This document shows, in pieces, positions 16,194-25,643 of a stretch of 33,683 bases of DNA. Both the position numbers and the translations under genes were made by a program. Source of the DNA: Legionellaceae bacterium (GTDB lineage Bacteria > Pseudomonadota > Gammaproteobacteria > Legionellales > Legionellaceae); assembly GCA_947476305.1 (NCBI GenBank), contig CANJQE010000009.1, positions 1 through 33,683 on the forward strand, given 5' to 3'. Below the pieces are notes generated by a model. That model did not search any database. It was not told the origin of the DNA and saw nothing but the letters and a program-made list of their open reading frames with translations. The stretch's first letter is position 1. The number at the start of each line of letters is the position of its first letter.

Positions 16194-19100
16194 ATGTCTT
16201 ATAAATTTGAAGAAGGCAAAGATGTTATAATTGCAGCTGTAGTAGAAAAGATTAAACTCTCTATGGTAGGTGATCAAAGTAAATCTTGTGCTGAATTTGC
16301 AGAACAGTTTTATGGAACAGTAGCTTTAGATGATCTACGTGCATGGGATATTGAGGATTTATACGGAGCGGTTGTTAATTTTTGGTCCCTTATAGCTGAA
16401 CGTAAACCACATGAAACTAAAATTCATATTTATAATCCTGATTTTGAACGTCATGGTTGGCAAACCACTCATACTGTAATAGAAGTGATTTGTGATGATA
16501 TGCCTTTTATAGTGGATTCTATGCGCATGGTGACTAATAGAATGGGCTTTTCTTCTCACCTTATTATTCATATGGGCGGTATTAAAGTTAAAAGAGATAA
16601 ACAGCATCGCGCTTATGATGTACTAACACGTAATAGTAAAACCTCTAGTAATGTCTTTAATGAAGCACCTATCTTCCTACAAATTGATAGACAAACAGAT
16701 CCTCGTATTTTAGAGGAATTATATAAAAATTTACAGCGCACTTTAGAAGACAACCGAGTTGTGATCGAAGACTGGGAAAAAATGCGGGCTGAAGTTAAAG
16801 AAGCAATTACTGAGCTTAATAATGTATCTGGTGTGCTCGATGCGGGTGAAGTGCAAGAAACTAAAGCATTATTGCATTGGATTGAAGATCATCATTTTAC
16901 CTTTTTAGGCATGAGAGACTATGAACTTGTAAAAAAGGGAACAGATACTTTATTGCAAGCCACTCCAAATACTGGTTTAGGCGTATTACGTGATAATTTA
17001 ATTGCTGGTCATACTCGAAATATTTCTGCTATGGCTCCAGAAGCACAAGAGTTTACTCTTTCGCCGCGTATTCTGGTGATGTCAAAAACCAATAATTTAT
17101 CGACAGTGCATCGTAATGCTTATACGGATTACATCGGAATTAAACGTTTTGATAGTAAAGGTAAGGTTATTGGAGAAAGACGAATTATTGGTCTTTATAC
17201 TTCTGCTGCTTATCATACGAATCCAAAGCACATTCCATTTTTAAGACATAAAGTGGCTTTAGTGATGGAAAATTCAAAACTTAATCCACGTAGTCATTCT
17301 GGGAAGGTATTATTAAATATTTTAGAAACTTTACCTCGAGATGATTTAATTCAAGCATCAGAAGACGAGCTATTAGAAATAGCAATGGGTATATTTTACA
17401 TGCAAGAACGAAAACGTATTCGTTTATTTGCACGTATGGATGTCTATAGACGATTCATTTCTTGTTTAGTGTACATACCTAAAGAGCTGGTAAATACTGA
17501 ATTGCGTTTAGCTATGCAGAAAATCTTGGCGATTAGTTTTAACGCTCAAGAAATTGATTTTTCTACACAATTCTCTGAGTCTATTTTAGCGAGAATTCAT
17601 TTTATTATTAGAGTCGATCCTAATAATGTGCCTGACTACGATCTCAAAGAAATTGAGAAAAAATTAATTGATGTAGGTCGGTCTTGGACCGAGGATTTAC
17701 AACATCATTTATACGAGCCTTATGGTGAAGAGCATGCAAACGGTATTTTTTCCCGTTACCGTACAGCTTTTCCTGGGGCTTATACCGATGTATTTTCACC
17801 AAGAACAGCGGTCTATGATATTAAACATATAGAAATGTTAACAGACGAAAATCCTTTAGGAATCAATTTTTATCGGCCGTTAGATGAGTCTGAAAAGAAT
17901 TTCAGATTAAAAATATATCAACATAATTCCACTATACCTTTGTCAGATGTATTACCTATTTTAGAAAACCTTGGTTTGCGAGCAATAAGTGAACGTCCCT
18001 ATGAACTTAAATTTGATGATGGCAAAGTAACTTGGGTTAATGACTTTGCGATGCAATACAACAAAGACAGAGAAATTCATTTAGATGAAATTAAAGAGTT
18101 ATTTCAAAATGCTTTTGCACGAGTTTGGTTTGGTGATGCAGAAAATGATGGTTTTAATCAACTCGTATTAGCCGCAGGACTTAACTGGCGTGAGGTGGCT
18201 GTATTACGCACCTATGCTAAATATTTTAAGCAAATTGGTTTTACATTTAGCCAAGAGTATATGGAAACGGCTTTAAATAATAATCTAAGCATTGCCAAAA
18301 AATTAGTAAAATTGTTTACGATTCGTTTTAATCTGAGCGAATCTAAAAAAAGAGAAGTTCGTTTTACAGCTTTAGTGCAAGAAATATATGCTGATTTAGA
18401 AAATGTCGCTAATCTTGATGAAGACAAAATCATCAGACAATACATACGTGCTATTAGTTCTACTTTAAGAACCAATTACTACCAAACCGATGCCAAAGGT
18501 AAGTGCAAAAACTATATTTCAATCAAATTAAATAGTAAAAATATCCCTGGTGTTCCAAAGCCTCAACCTATGTTTGAAATTTTTGTCTATTCACCCCGAT
18601 TTGAGGGAGTGCATTTACGCTGCGGTAAAGTAGCGCGTGGTGGATTACGTTGGTCTGATCGCCGTGAAGATTACCGTACCGAAATTTTAGGTTTAATGAA
18701 AGCGCAACAGGTAAAAAACTCAGTTATTGTGCCTAGTGGTGCAAAAGGTGGTTTCATTCCTAAACATTTACCTGTAAATGGAACACGTGAAGAAATCATG
18801 GCAGAAGGAATTGCCTGTTATCAATTATTTATTCGAGGCTTACTCGATATTACTGATAACTATCGAGATGGTCATGTTGTTAAACCTAAAAATGTTCTTT
18901 CTTATGATGAAGATGATCCCTATTTAGTAGTGGCTGCGGATAAAGGAACAGCTACTTTTTCTGATATAGCTAATGCTATTTCTCTAGAATATCAATTCTG
19001 GCTTGGCGATGCCTTTGCTTCTGGTGGTTCTGTTGGCTATGACCATAAAAAGATGGGTATTACTGCGCGAGGAGCTTGGGAATCTGTTAAGCGTCATTTT

Positions 19101-21062
19101 TATGAGCTTGATTTTGACATTGAAAATAATGATTTTACGGTAGTAGGTATTGGCGATATGGCCGGGGACGTGTTCGGAAACGGAATGCTCATGTCTCGGC
19201 ATATAAAATTAATTAGTGCCTTTAACCATCTTCATGTTTTTATTGATCCAACCCCTGATCCAGAAAAAAGTTATAAAGAACGGGAACGTTTATTTAATTT
19301 ACCGCGCTCGAATTGGACTGATTACGATAAAGATCTCATTTCTAAAGGTGGTGGTATTTTTAATCGTAATGCTAAATCAATACCTGTTAGCCCAGAAATG
19401 CAAAAAATTTTTGGCATTAAACAAACAGAGATTGAACCTAATGAACTGATTAAAACCATTTTAAAGACAAAAGTAGATTTATTATGGAGTGGTGGTATTG
19501 GTACTTATGTTAAAGCCAGCTCTGAAAGTAATAGTAATGTAGGTGACCGAGCTAATGATTCTACCCGAATTAATGCCAAACAATTGCGTTCTAGGGTAGT
19601 TGGAGAGGGTGGTAATTTAGGCTTAACTCAATTAGCCCGTGTAGAATACACCTTAAATGGCGGCATGGTTTATACCGATTTTATTGATAATTCTGGTGGG
19701 GTGAATTGTTCGGATAAAGAAGTAAATATCAAAATCTTGTTGAATACGATTGTTGCTTCAGGAGATTTAACGCCTAAACAAAGAAATGAACTTCTGGGAG
19801 AAATGACAGATGAAGTTGCTAAATTAGTATTACGTGACAATTATTTGCAAACTCGTGCTATTAGTTTAACTACGTCACAATCCATGCGTGCTTTTGAATT
19901 ACAAGGTCGATACATTAATGAATTAGAGCGTACAGGAAAGCTAGATAGAAATTTGGAGTTCTTACCTGATGATAAGGCGCTCTTGGAGCGTAAGTTAAAA
20001 GGACAAGGACTAACTCGCCCTGATATTGCTGTTTTAATGTGTTACAGTAAAACGATTCTAAAAGAACAAATACTAGCTTCTGATGTTCCTGAAGACAGTT
20101 TTATGAATCAAGTTCTTATTACTGCTTTTCCAAAGCAATTACAAAAACGTTTTAGTCAACAAATGCAAGATCACCCTTTACGTCGAGAAATTATTGCGAC
20201 TCGTCTGAGTAATATCATTAACAATGAAATGGGTTTTACTTATGTATATAGATTGCAGGAAGAAACAGGGGGTTCTATTGCACTGATTGTAAGAGCTTAC
20301 ATGATTGCACGGAATGTGCTTGATTTAGAATCTATTTGGAAGCAAATTGAAGCCTTAGGTACAAAAATTAGTGCGCAAAAACAAATAGAAATGATGATGT
20401 ACTACGTTCGTTTATCTAGACGTGTAACGCGTTGGTTTATACGCGCTCAACGTCGAGTAGTGGATATTACTCAGACTATAAAAATATATTCTGAAGGAAT
20501 TAAAGAGCTCAAAAAAGCAATGCCGGCAGTATTGGGTGGCGATAATCGGGAACAATATAAGCAGCAATATCAAAATTTAATTAATAACTCTATTCCACCT
20601 GTTCTCGCTCATGAATTAACAGTAACACGTGGTTTATTTGCTGCTCCCGATATTATTGAAATCGCTCACTTGAAAGACGTAAATATTACTAAAATAGCTG
20701 AAATTTATTATGGTATTGAAGAATATTTAGATATTGCTTGGATAAGAACTCAAATTATTGTTCATACTACTGAAAATAACTGGGAGTCATTATCACGTGA
20801 AGCGCTTCGTGATGACTTAGATTGGCAACAACGTCAATTAACTGCTGGTATTCTTAGTTTTGAGAATAAAAGTAAAGACTTAAAAGTTCGTTTAGAAGCC
20901 TGGGGTAGTTTGCATCGTGATCTGATTGACCGCTGGCGTTTTATTGTTAATGATTTGAAATCTAGTAGCGTATTAACTTATACGATGTATTTTGTAGCAG
21001 TGCGTGAACTATTAGATTTGACCCAAACTACAATACAAGCGCCTGAGTTAGAATTAGTATAA
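16194..21062 (+). CDS. gdhB: NAD-specific glutamate dehydrogenase, large GDH-180 type
   Basis: A 1622-aa enzyme that oxidatively deaminates L-glutamate to 2-oxoglutarate and ammonia with NAD+; the length fits the 180-kDa class. The N-terminal half (about 1-700) holds regulatory ACT-like domains, for example ICDDMPFIVDSMRM. The catalytic core starts near Arg815 (RGGLRWSDRREDYR), with the GAKGGFIPK block around Lys851, GIGDMAGDVFGNG at about 986-997 and GEGGNLGLTQ near 1137-1146. A long helical C-terminal region follows. It probably feeds host-derived glutamate into the TCA cycle. No strong ribosome-binding site precedes the ATG. A terminator follows, so it may be the last gene of the ALDH/L,D-transpeptidase operon. 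Confidence 0.93.
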   Translation: MSYKFEEGKDVIIAAVVEKIKLSMVGDQSKSCAEFAEQFYGTVALDDLRAWDIEDLYGAVVNFWSLIAERKPHETKIHIYNPDFERHGWQTTHTVIEVICDDMPFIVDSMRMVTNRMGFSSHLIIHMGGIKVKRDKQHRAYDVLTRNSKTSSNVFNEAPIFLQIDRQTDPRILEELYKNLQRTLEDNRVVIEDWEKMRAEVKEAITELNNVSGVLDAGEVQETKALLHWIEDHHFTFLGMRDYELVKKGTDTLLQATPNTGLGVLRDNLIAGHTRNISAMAPEAQEFTLSPRILVMSKTNNLSTVHRNAYTDYIGIKRFDSKGKVIGERRIIGLYTSAAYHTNPKHIPFLRHKVALVMENSKLNPRSHSGKVLLNILETLPRDDLIQASEDELLEIAMGIFYMQERKRIRLFARMDVYRRFISCLVYIPKELVNTELRLAMQKILAISFNAQEIDFSTQFSESILARIHFIIRVDPNNVPDYDLKEIEKKLIDVGRSWTEDLQHHLYEPYGEEHANGIFSRYRTAFPGAYTDVFSPRTAVYDIKHIEMLTDENPLGINFYRPLDESEKNFRLKIYQHNSTIPLSDVLPILENLGLRAISERPYELKFDDGKVTWVNDFAMQYNKDREIHLDEIKELFQNAFARVWFGDAENDGFNQLVLAAGLNWREVAVLRTYAKYFKQIGFTFSQEYMETALNNNLSIAKKLVKLFTIRFNLSESKKREVRFTALVQEIYADLENVANLDEDKIIRQYIRAISSTLRTNYYQTDAKGKCKNYISIKLNSKNIPGVPKPQPMFEIFVYSPRFEGVHLRCGKVARGGLRWSDRREDYRTEILGLMKAQQVKNSVIVPSGAKGGFIPKHLPVNGTREEIMAEGIACYQLFIRGLLDITDNYRDGHVVKPKNVLSYDEDDPYLVVAADKGTATFSDIANAISLEYQFWLGDAFASGGSVGYDHKKMGITARGAWESVKRHFYELDFDIENNDFTVVGIGDMAGDVFGNGMLMSRHIKLISAFNHLHVFIDPTPDPEKSYKERERLFNLPRSNWTDYDKDLISKGGGIFNRNAKSIPVSPEMQKIFGIKQTEIEPNELIKTILKTKVDLLWSGGIGTYVKASSESNSNVGDRANDSTRINAKQLRSRVVGEGGNLGLTQLARVEYTLNGGMVYTDFIDNSGGVNCSDKEVNIKILLNTIVASGDLTPKQRNELLGEMTDEVAKLVLRDNYLQTRAISLTTSQSMRAFELQGRYINELERTGKLDRNLEFLPDDKALLERKLKGQGLTRPDIAVLMCYSKTILKEQILASDVPEDSFMNQVLITAFPKQLQKRFSQQMQDHPLRREIIATRLSNIINNEMGFTYVYRLQEETGGSIALIVRAYMIARNVLDLESIWKQIEALGTKISAQKQIEMMMYYVRLSRRVTRWFIRAQRRVVDITQTIKIYSEGIKELKKAMPAVLGGDNREQYKQQYQNLINNSIPPVLAHELTVTRGLFAAPDIIEIAHLKDVNITKIAEIYYGIEEYLDIAWIRTQIIVHTTENNWESLSREALRDDLDWQQRQLTAGILSFENKSKDLKVRLEAWGSLHRDLIDRWRFIVNDLKSSSVLTYTMYFVAVRELLDLTQTTIQAPELELV

Positions 21063-21071
21063 TTTTCACTT

Positions 21072-21103
21072 AAAACGTAATCTCCCAGGAGGTTACGTTT
21101 TTC
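21072..21103 (+). terminator. Rho-independent terminator after gdhB
   Basis: The stem AAAACGTAATCTC/GAGGTTACGTTTT has a 4-nt loop and one G-U pair and is followed by TTTTT. It starts 9 nt after the gdhB stop. Confidence 0.85.
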
Positions 21104-21172
21104 CCTATATATCCTCTCGATTTATATTAATGTGAATTTGATATTATTTTTTTCGTTAAAGGTATAATTTAT

Positions 21173-21220
21173 TAGACGTAGCCTTGATGCAGCGAAAGCG
21201 CTGCATCAAGGCTACGTCTA
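21173..21220. repeat. Perfect 22-bp-arm palindrome, GTAGCC family
   Basis: The arms 21173-21194 and 21199-21220 are exact inverted copies around a 4-nt AAAG loop, with the outer sequence TAGACGTAGCC and inner GATGCAGCG. The element lies between the convergent genes gdhB and ygfZ, downstream of the gdhB terminator. Its arm sequence closely matches the right arm of the repeat at 12101-12188. Confidence 0.92.
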
Positions 21221-21280
21221 TATATCTCAGAACTGACATTAAGCGGTCTTAAATTAATGGCAGTAAACTGCTGTTTATCA

Positions 21281-22255
21281 TCATTCCAATCTTAATTGAA
21301 TAATTTCATTACTTTGTTCTAAACGTACTTCTAATGATGCATTTTTTAATATAGAAACAGCGATTAAATAATGGTTGTTATCTAAGTAACTGTAATCCAC
21401 TAACTCACCAAGCTCAATTTCTTCTTCAGTTTTAAATAATTTTTGTCCTGAAAATAAACTGTGCTCCGTGTTAATAGTGTAAGTTCGAAGTTCATGTTTG
21501 AGTGTGGCGCGATAATGAGTTCGTGCAATAATTTCTTGGCCTTTATAACAACCCTTATCAAAGCTCAAATATTGAGTTTTCTGTAAATCTAGTCTGTGTG
21601 GGAGAAATAAACCTCTTGATTCAGGATAAATACTTAATTCATGTTGACGCAATCTTAGAGTATGCCAAGTTAAAGAACCGAGTATTTGCTTTTTTTCTTC
21701 AAATTGAGCAGTAAATTCAAGAGCTATTTTTTTATCTACAATAAACACATAAAAACCCTGACCTAAATGGTAATAACAAAAATGATTACTCTCTGCTTTC
21801 GCATAGAGATCTTGGGGCAAAAATACTGAATTAGGTATTAGATCTTGAGGGTTTTGTAAATAAAAACCAAAAACAGCAAATTGCGTGTTTTCTTTGATGA
21901 GAACTCGAGAAAGTAAGGCTGTTTTGCTAAGTGAACTTTGTGTTGGCTCAAGAATATCGCGGGGTAGAATTAATTTGAGACCATTCCAATTAATTACATC
22001 CATTAAGGCTAATATTCGTCCTTTTAGATTACATTGGGCTGCTTGAATCATCTGAATATCAGTTGCTTTAGCAATATCAGAACTTAATTGACCTTGTAAA
22101 AACTCAGTAGACTTATCTCCTTGCAGTGCTAAAACGCACAAATAGGATAAATCAAATAAATAGTTTTTTTGTGGATTTAATTCTAATTCTTTAGCGACAG
22201 GCGCGAAAGTAGTTAAAATACGTGAATTGACTAAATGGTTTAAATGAATGCTCAT
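21281..22255 (-). CDS. ygfZ: YgfZ-family folate-binding protein (Fe-S/tRNA modification)
   Basis: A 324-aa GcvT-fold protein that uses tetrahydrofolate and supports some iron-sulfur enzymes such as MiaB. The signature K-G-C-Y-x-G-Q-E is present as DKGCYKGQEIIART with Cys236, followed by the conserved H-R-A-like segment (HYRATLKHELR). The N-terminal part has the expected LQGDKSTEFLQGQLSSD. The length matches E. coli YgfZ (326). It is transcribed divergently from sdhE-ygfX, the same arrangement as in enterobacteria. The ATG at 22255 begins MSIHLNHLVNSRILTTF. Confidence 0.92.
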   Translation of the reverse strand: MSIHLNHLVNSRILTTFAPVAKELELNPQKNYLFDLSYLCVLALQGDKSTEFLQGQLSSDIAKATDIQMIQAAQCNLKGRILALMDVINWNGLKLILPRDILEPTQSSLSKTALLSRVLIKENTQFAVFGFYLQNPQDLIPNSVFLPQDLYAKAESNHFCYYHLGQGFYVFIVDKKIALEFTAQFEEKKQILGSLTWHTLRLRQHELSIYPESRGLFLPHRLDLQKTQYLSFDKGCYKGQEIIARTHYRATLKHELRTYTINTEHSLFSGQKLFKTEEEIELGELVDYSYLDNNHYLIAVSILKNASLEVRLEQSNEIIQLRLE

Positions 22256-22344
22256 ATTGATAGATGTGGTTGCTGAATCGGAAAGCTCTAGTGTATCATC
22301 TACAGTACAGAATTACAGGTTCATGAAATAACAGTAGAGTTTAA

Positions 22345-22590
22345 ATGTTAAATGCTCAAGAAAAGTCACGATTAATATGGAGTTGCCGTCGTGGAATGTT
22401 AGAACTAGATCTGATTTTAAATAGTTTTTTAGAAAAAGGCTTAAATTTACTTAATGAGAGTCAGCTAAATCAATTTAAGTTCTTACTAACCGCTACTGAT
22501 CCAGAGTTATATGGGTGGTTAATGGGGCATGAAGAGCCATATAAGGAAGAGTTATTAGAAATTGTTACTCTCATCAGAACTAATAGTTAA
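22345..22590 (+). CDS. sdhE: Succinate dehydrogenase flavinylation factor SdhE
   Basis: An 81-aa cytosolic protein (formerly YgfY/CptB) that promotes covalent attachment of FAD to SdhA. The diagnostic RRGMLELD motif spans residues 15-22, and the second conserved region FKFLLTATDPELYGWLMGHEEP follows. The length matches the family (about 88). It is divergent from ygfZ, and its end overlaps the ygfX-like gene by 29 nt. Confidence 0.93.
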   Translation: MLNAQEKSRLIWSCRRGMLELDLILNSFLEKGLNLLNESQLNQFKFLLTATDPELYGWLMGHEEPYKEELLEIVTLIRTNS

Positions 22591-22972
22591 GCCGTCTCTT
22601 TCTAAGACTTATCGCCGCTTTCTCCCCATTGTTTATTTACTGACGGTGTTATTTGTTATTAATACCTCGCTTTATCTAGTAATAAAACTTGTTTTAATTT
22701 TTTCCTTAATTTTCCAGTTTAAAGCCTATTTTAGGCTAGGTAAGCCTCATCCTGAACTCGATGAAATTAAGTATGTACGAACGCAGTGGATTATTATTAA
22801 TCAGAAGGGGCATGAGAGCCTATACAATAATGCAGAAATTCTTATCCATAATATTCTGTTTCAATTGCTTCGATTATCTACCCCCAATAAAAATAAAATA
22901 TTAATTTTGTTTAATGATCAATTATCTAATCATCAATTACGTCTTCTACACCTCAAGACTGCAAAATATTAG
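22562..22972 (+). CDS. ygfX: YgfX/CptA-like two-helix membrane protein
   Basis: A 136-aa protein whose best available start is a TTG at 22562, inside the 3' end of sdhE; AAGGAAGAG lies about 11 nt upstream. Two adjacent membrane segments (about residues 20-53) are followed by a soluble C-terminal domain of about 80 residues. Position directly after sdhE, size and topology match YgfX (CptA), the partner protein encoded next to SdhE. Sequence similarity is too low for me to be certain by eye. The long overlap suggests translational coupling. Confidence 0.7.
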   Translation: MLLSSELIVKPSLSKTYRRFLPIVYLLTVLFVINTSLYLVIKLVLIFSLIFQFKAYFRLGKPHPELDEIKYVRTQWIIINQKGHESLYNNAEILIHNILFQLLRLSTPNKNKILILFNDQLSNHQLRLLHLKTAKY

Positions 22973-23067
22973 TATATAATGTACATATAGTAATAATAAT
23001 AAACTAATCACGGATAGATTTAGTTTCTAAGTCCAAACATAAACTCATAATTTAATGGAAGCATATT

Positions 23068-23628
23068 ATGAATGATCGTTCATCCTTGAGTGATATTTGT
23101 TTAGTTCATTTGGCTCAAGAAGGCAATATAGACGCTTATAACACTTTGCTAACACGTCATCATCAAAAAATAAAACAGATAATTTATTTTTATGTAAACG
23201 ATCATGCTTATGTGAATGATTTAGTACAAGAGGTTTTATTAAAGATATTTCGACATCTTCCTGAATTTAAAAATGACTGTGAGTTTTCTACGTGGATGTA
23301 TCGGATTATTCAAAATACTATTAAAAATTATTTTCGAGCTCTGAATTTGCGTCTAGATTCTGAGGCACAATTTGCTAATGAACAATTGTTCACTCTCGGT
23401 TCCTCACCTGAATATCAGTTAATGAATATGGAGTTTGGCGATTTGGTAGATTCTGCTATTGCCAAATTATCTGAAGATTTACGCCTGTGCTATGGAATGC
23501 ATATTTTTGAAGGACAGACCTACGAAACAATTGCCCAAAGGATGCATTGTCCTATTGGTACTGTTCGATCGAGAATTTTCCGAGCAAGAAAGTTAGTAAT
23601 GAATTATGTTGGTGATAATGTTAACTAA
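23068..23628 (+). CDS. rpoE: ECF sigma factor RpoE (sigma-E/AlgU type)
   Basis: A 186-aa group 4 sigma factor. Region 2 (about 20-90) includes DLVQEVLLKIFRHLPEF and FSTWMYRIIQNTIKNYFR, which bind core polymerase and the -10 element. Region 4 (about 125-180) has the helix-turn-helix YETIAQRMHCPIGTVRSRIFRAR, which reads the -35 element. The length is close to E. coli RpoE (191). Sigma-E answers envelope stress; however, no rseA-type anti-sigma gene follows, and the next gene is ruvB. Control may therefore use an unlinked anti-sigma gene. Confidence 0.9.
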   Translation: MNDRSSLSDICLVHLAQEGNIDAYNTLLTRHHQKIKQIIYFYVNDHAYVNDLVQEVLLKIFRHLPEFKNDCEFSTWMYRIIQNTIKNYFRALNLRLDSEAQFANEQLFTLGSSPEYQLMNMEFGDLVDSAIAKLSEDLRLCYGMHIFEGQTYETIAQRMHCPIGTVRSRIFRARKLVMNYVGDNVN

Positions 23629-23786
23629 CTCAGATTGATTTGGTTTATAAAGTAATCAGATAATAGAAATTCTCATTAGGATTTGTATAAAGCTTTATAA
23701 GATTAAAATAAATCAGCAGATAAGCATCTGCTATTAAAAAAACCTATGTTAAAATGAATTACTCATAAGTAAATGTAAGATATCTC

Positions 23787-24797
23787 ATGCTGGAAAGTGA
23801 TCGCTTAATCAGTAATCAAAATATTCTTTCAGAAGATGCTATAGATCGAGCAATTCGTCCTTTAAGTCTCAAAGAATATATTGGACAAGAAGCGGTAAGT
23901 TCCCAAATGCAAATTTTTATTGACGCGGCTAGAAAGCGAAATGATGCTTTGGATCACGTGCTCATTTTTGGTCCTCCTGGTTTGGGAAAAACAACCTTAG
24001 CTAATATTATTGCTCATGAAATGGGAGTTAATATTAGACAAACTTCTGGGCCGGTAATTGAGAGAGCGGGTGATATAGCGGCTATTTTAACTAATCTGCA
24101 ACCCAATGATGTATTATTCATTGATGAAATTCATCGCTTAAGTCCGGTTATTGAGGAAATTCTTTATCCCGCGATGGAAGACTATAAACTCGATATAATG
24201 ATTGGCGAAGGCCCGGCGGCGCGCTCCATTAAATTAGAGTTACCTCCCTTTACTCTCATTGGGGCAACAACCAGAGCAGGTTCCTTAACTTCTCCCTTGA
24301 GAGACCGATTTGGTATTGTTCAACGTTTGGAATATTATTCACTTGAAGCTTTAACACAAATTGTAACTCGTTCAGCCCAATTACTGCATGTACCCACAGA
24401 ATCTGCTGGCGCAAAGGAAATTGCTCGTCGTTCGCGAGGAACTCCACGCATAGCTAATCGACTATTAAGACGAGTTAGAGATTTTGCTGAAGTTAAAGGT
24501 CAAGGAATTATTTCTGCTGATATCGCTCAAAAAGCCTTAGAAATGCTTGAAGTAGATCATCATGGTTTTGATATGATGGATAGAAAATTACTGATGGCCG
24601 TTATTGAGAATTTCCAAGGCGGTCCTGTAGGTGTAGAAAGTATCGCGGCAGCAATTGGTGAAGAAAAAGGCACTATTGAGGATGTGTTGGAGCCATTTTT
24701 AATACAACAAGGCTTCCTTATGCGCACTTCTAGGGGTAGAATGGCCACTACAAAAGCCTATGCGCATTTTGGTTTAAAAGTTACCGAACAAGAATGA
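23787..24797 (+). CDS. ruvB: Holliday junction branch-migration ATPase RuvB
   Basis: A 336-aa AAA+ motor that, with RuvA, drives branch migration before RuvC cleavage. Walker A is GPPGLGKT at 62-69, Walker B is VLFIDEIHR at 109-117, and sensor and arginine-finger residues are in [18 protein letters not shown]. The C-terminal winged helix has [13 protein letters not shown]. The length equals E. coli RuvB (336). ruvA and ruvC are not adjacent upstream; rpoE is. The stop overlaps the ybgC start as ATGA. Confidence 0.97.
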   Translation: MLESDRLISNQNILSEDAIDRAIRPLSLKEYIGQEAVSSQMQIFIDAARKRNDALDHVLIFGPPGLGKTTLANIIAHEMGVNIRQTSGPVIERAGDIAAILTNLQPNDVLFIDEIHRLSPVIEEILYPAMEDYKLDIMIGEGPAARSIKLELPPFTLIGATTRAGSLTSPLRDRFGIVQRLEYYSLEALTQIVTRSAQLLHVPTESAGAKEIARRSRGTPRIANRLLRRVRDFAEVKGQGIISADIAQKALEMLEVDHHGFDMMDRKLLMAVIENFQGGPVGVESIAAAIGEEKGTIEDVLEPFLIQQGFLMRTSRGRMATTKAYAHFGLKVTEQE

Positions 24798-25183
24798 ATA
24801 TAAATACCCATCAAAATATCATACGGGTTTATGCAGAAGATGTTGATTTTATGGGAATTGTTTATCATTCCAATTACTTATGTTATTTAGAACGCTCACG
24901 TACGGAAGTATTAAGAACGTATAATTTACTACTTAGTGATCTAAGCCAATCAGATGTATTATTTGCTATTAGTGAATTGTCTATTAACTATAGATCACCA
25001 GCACGATTGGACGATCTTTTAACTGTAACTACTAGTATTAAAGAATTAAAGTCATGCAGTTTGATTTTTGAGCAAAAAATTGTAAATCAATATTTGCACA
25101 GTGTTTGTGATGCAAAGGTGAAAGTGGTTTGTGTAAATAAAGACTTAAAGCCACGGCGATTACCAGATATAATTAAGCATTAA
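24794..25183 (+). CDS. ybgC: Tol-Pal-associated acyl-CoA thioesterase YbgC
   Basis: A 129-aa hotdog-fold thioesterase that hydrolyses short- or medium-chain acyl-CoA and associates with phospholipid synthesis at the inner membrane. The catalytic Asp18 sits in [19 protein letters not shown], and [10 protein letters not shown] follows as in the family. The length matches (about 134). It overlaps ruvB by 4 nt. It usually heads the tol-pal cluster, but here 460 bp of repeats separate it from tolQ, so tolQRAB may need another promoter. Confidence 0.93.
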   Translation: MNINTHQNIIRVYAEDVDFMGIVYHSNYLCYLERSRTEVLRTYNLLLSDLSQSDVLFAISELSINYRSPARLDDLLTVTTSIKELKSCSLIFEQKIVNQYLHSVCDAKVKVVCVNKDLKPRRLPDIIKH

Positions 25184-25222
25184 AATATAGGGGCTTACTC
25201 AACATTTCTTATATTGTAGGTG

Positions 25223-25412
25223 GGGTCATTACCCATAACCGTCAAGCTAAGGATTGTCATTCCCGCGAAGACGGGAATCCATATATGATTTGGTGCCATG
25301 CTAATTCAAAAATGGATCCCCCCGCCTGCGCGGGGATGACAGATTTTTGGCGAAAATGTAATGGATTTTACTATAAACCACCTTAGCTTGATGGTTATGG
25401 GGTCATTTGACC
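25223..25412. repeat. MITE-like element with outer inverted repeats and a nested palindrome
   Basis: The left arm (about 25225-25252, GTCATTACCCATAACCGTC and AAGCTAAGG) is inverted at 25381-25409 (CCTTAGCTTGATGG, TTATGGGGTCATT). Inside it lies a second inverted pair, TGTCATTCCCGCG...CGGGAATCCAT (25256-25282) against ATGGATCCCCCCG...CGCGGGGATGACA (about 25312-25341). It therefore looks like one repeat inserted in another. No coding sequence is present. Confidence 0.75.
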
Positions 25413-25488
25413 AACCAAGAGCTTAGTGGATAGTTGAATGTTGGGTAAAATTGACCCAATCTACACTTGCTATTGAGTAAAGAAGTTT

Positions 25489-25520
25489 ATTGTCATTCCC
25501 GCGACGACGGGAATGACAAT
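25489..25520. repeat. Perfect 13-bp-arm palindrome (TGTCATTCCCG type)
   Basis: ATTGTCATTCCCG (25489-25501) and CGGGAATGACAAT (25508-25520) flank a CGACGA loop. The arm is the same repeat as in the inner part of the MITE-like element at 25256. Confidence 0.9.
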
Positions 25521-25533
25521 GTTTCTTCTTATA

Positions 25534-25606
25534 TGTAGCCGGGTTGCTTGCACCAGAGATTTTATTTCTGAGTGCTACGTGCCGGGTTGCTTGCAACCAG
25601 GCTACA
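25534..25606. repeat. GTAGCC-family repeat upstream of tolQ
   Basis: It begins TGTAGCC and ends GGCTACA. Two direct copies of GCCGGGTTGCTTGCA (near 25539 and 25581) lie within, and the second continues into ACCAGGCTAC. It ends 38 bp before the tolQ start. The termini match those of the repeat at 4446-4521. Confidence 0.8.
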
Positions 25607-25643
25607 AAATTATAAGTAAAAATAGACGATATTGGAGATAAAA

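Noticed and set aside
19216-19449. Plus-strand open frame of 77 codons
   Set aside because: It is an alternative frame inside the gdhB coding sequence.
25256-25606. Possible CRISPR array in the ybgC-tolQ gap
   Set aside because: The repeats are palindromic elements of different types without regular spacing or unique spacers, and no cas genes are present.
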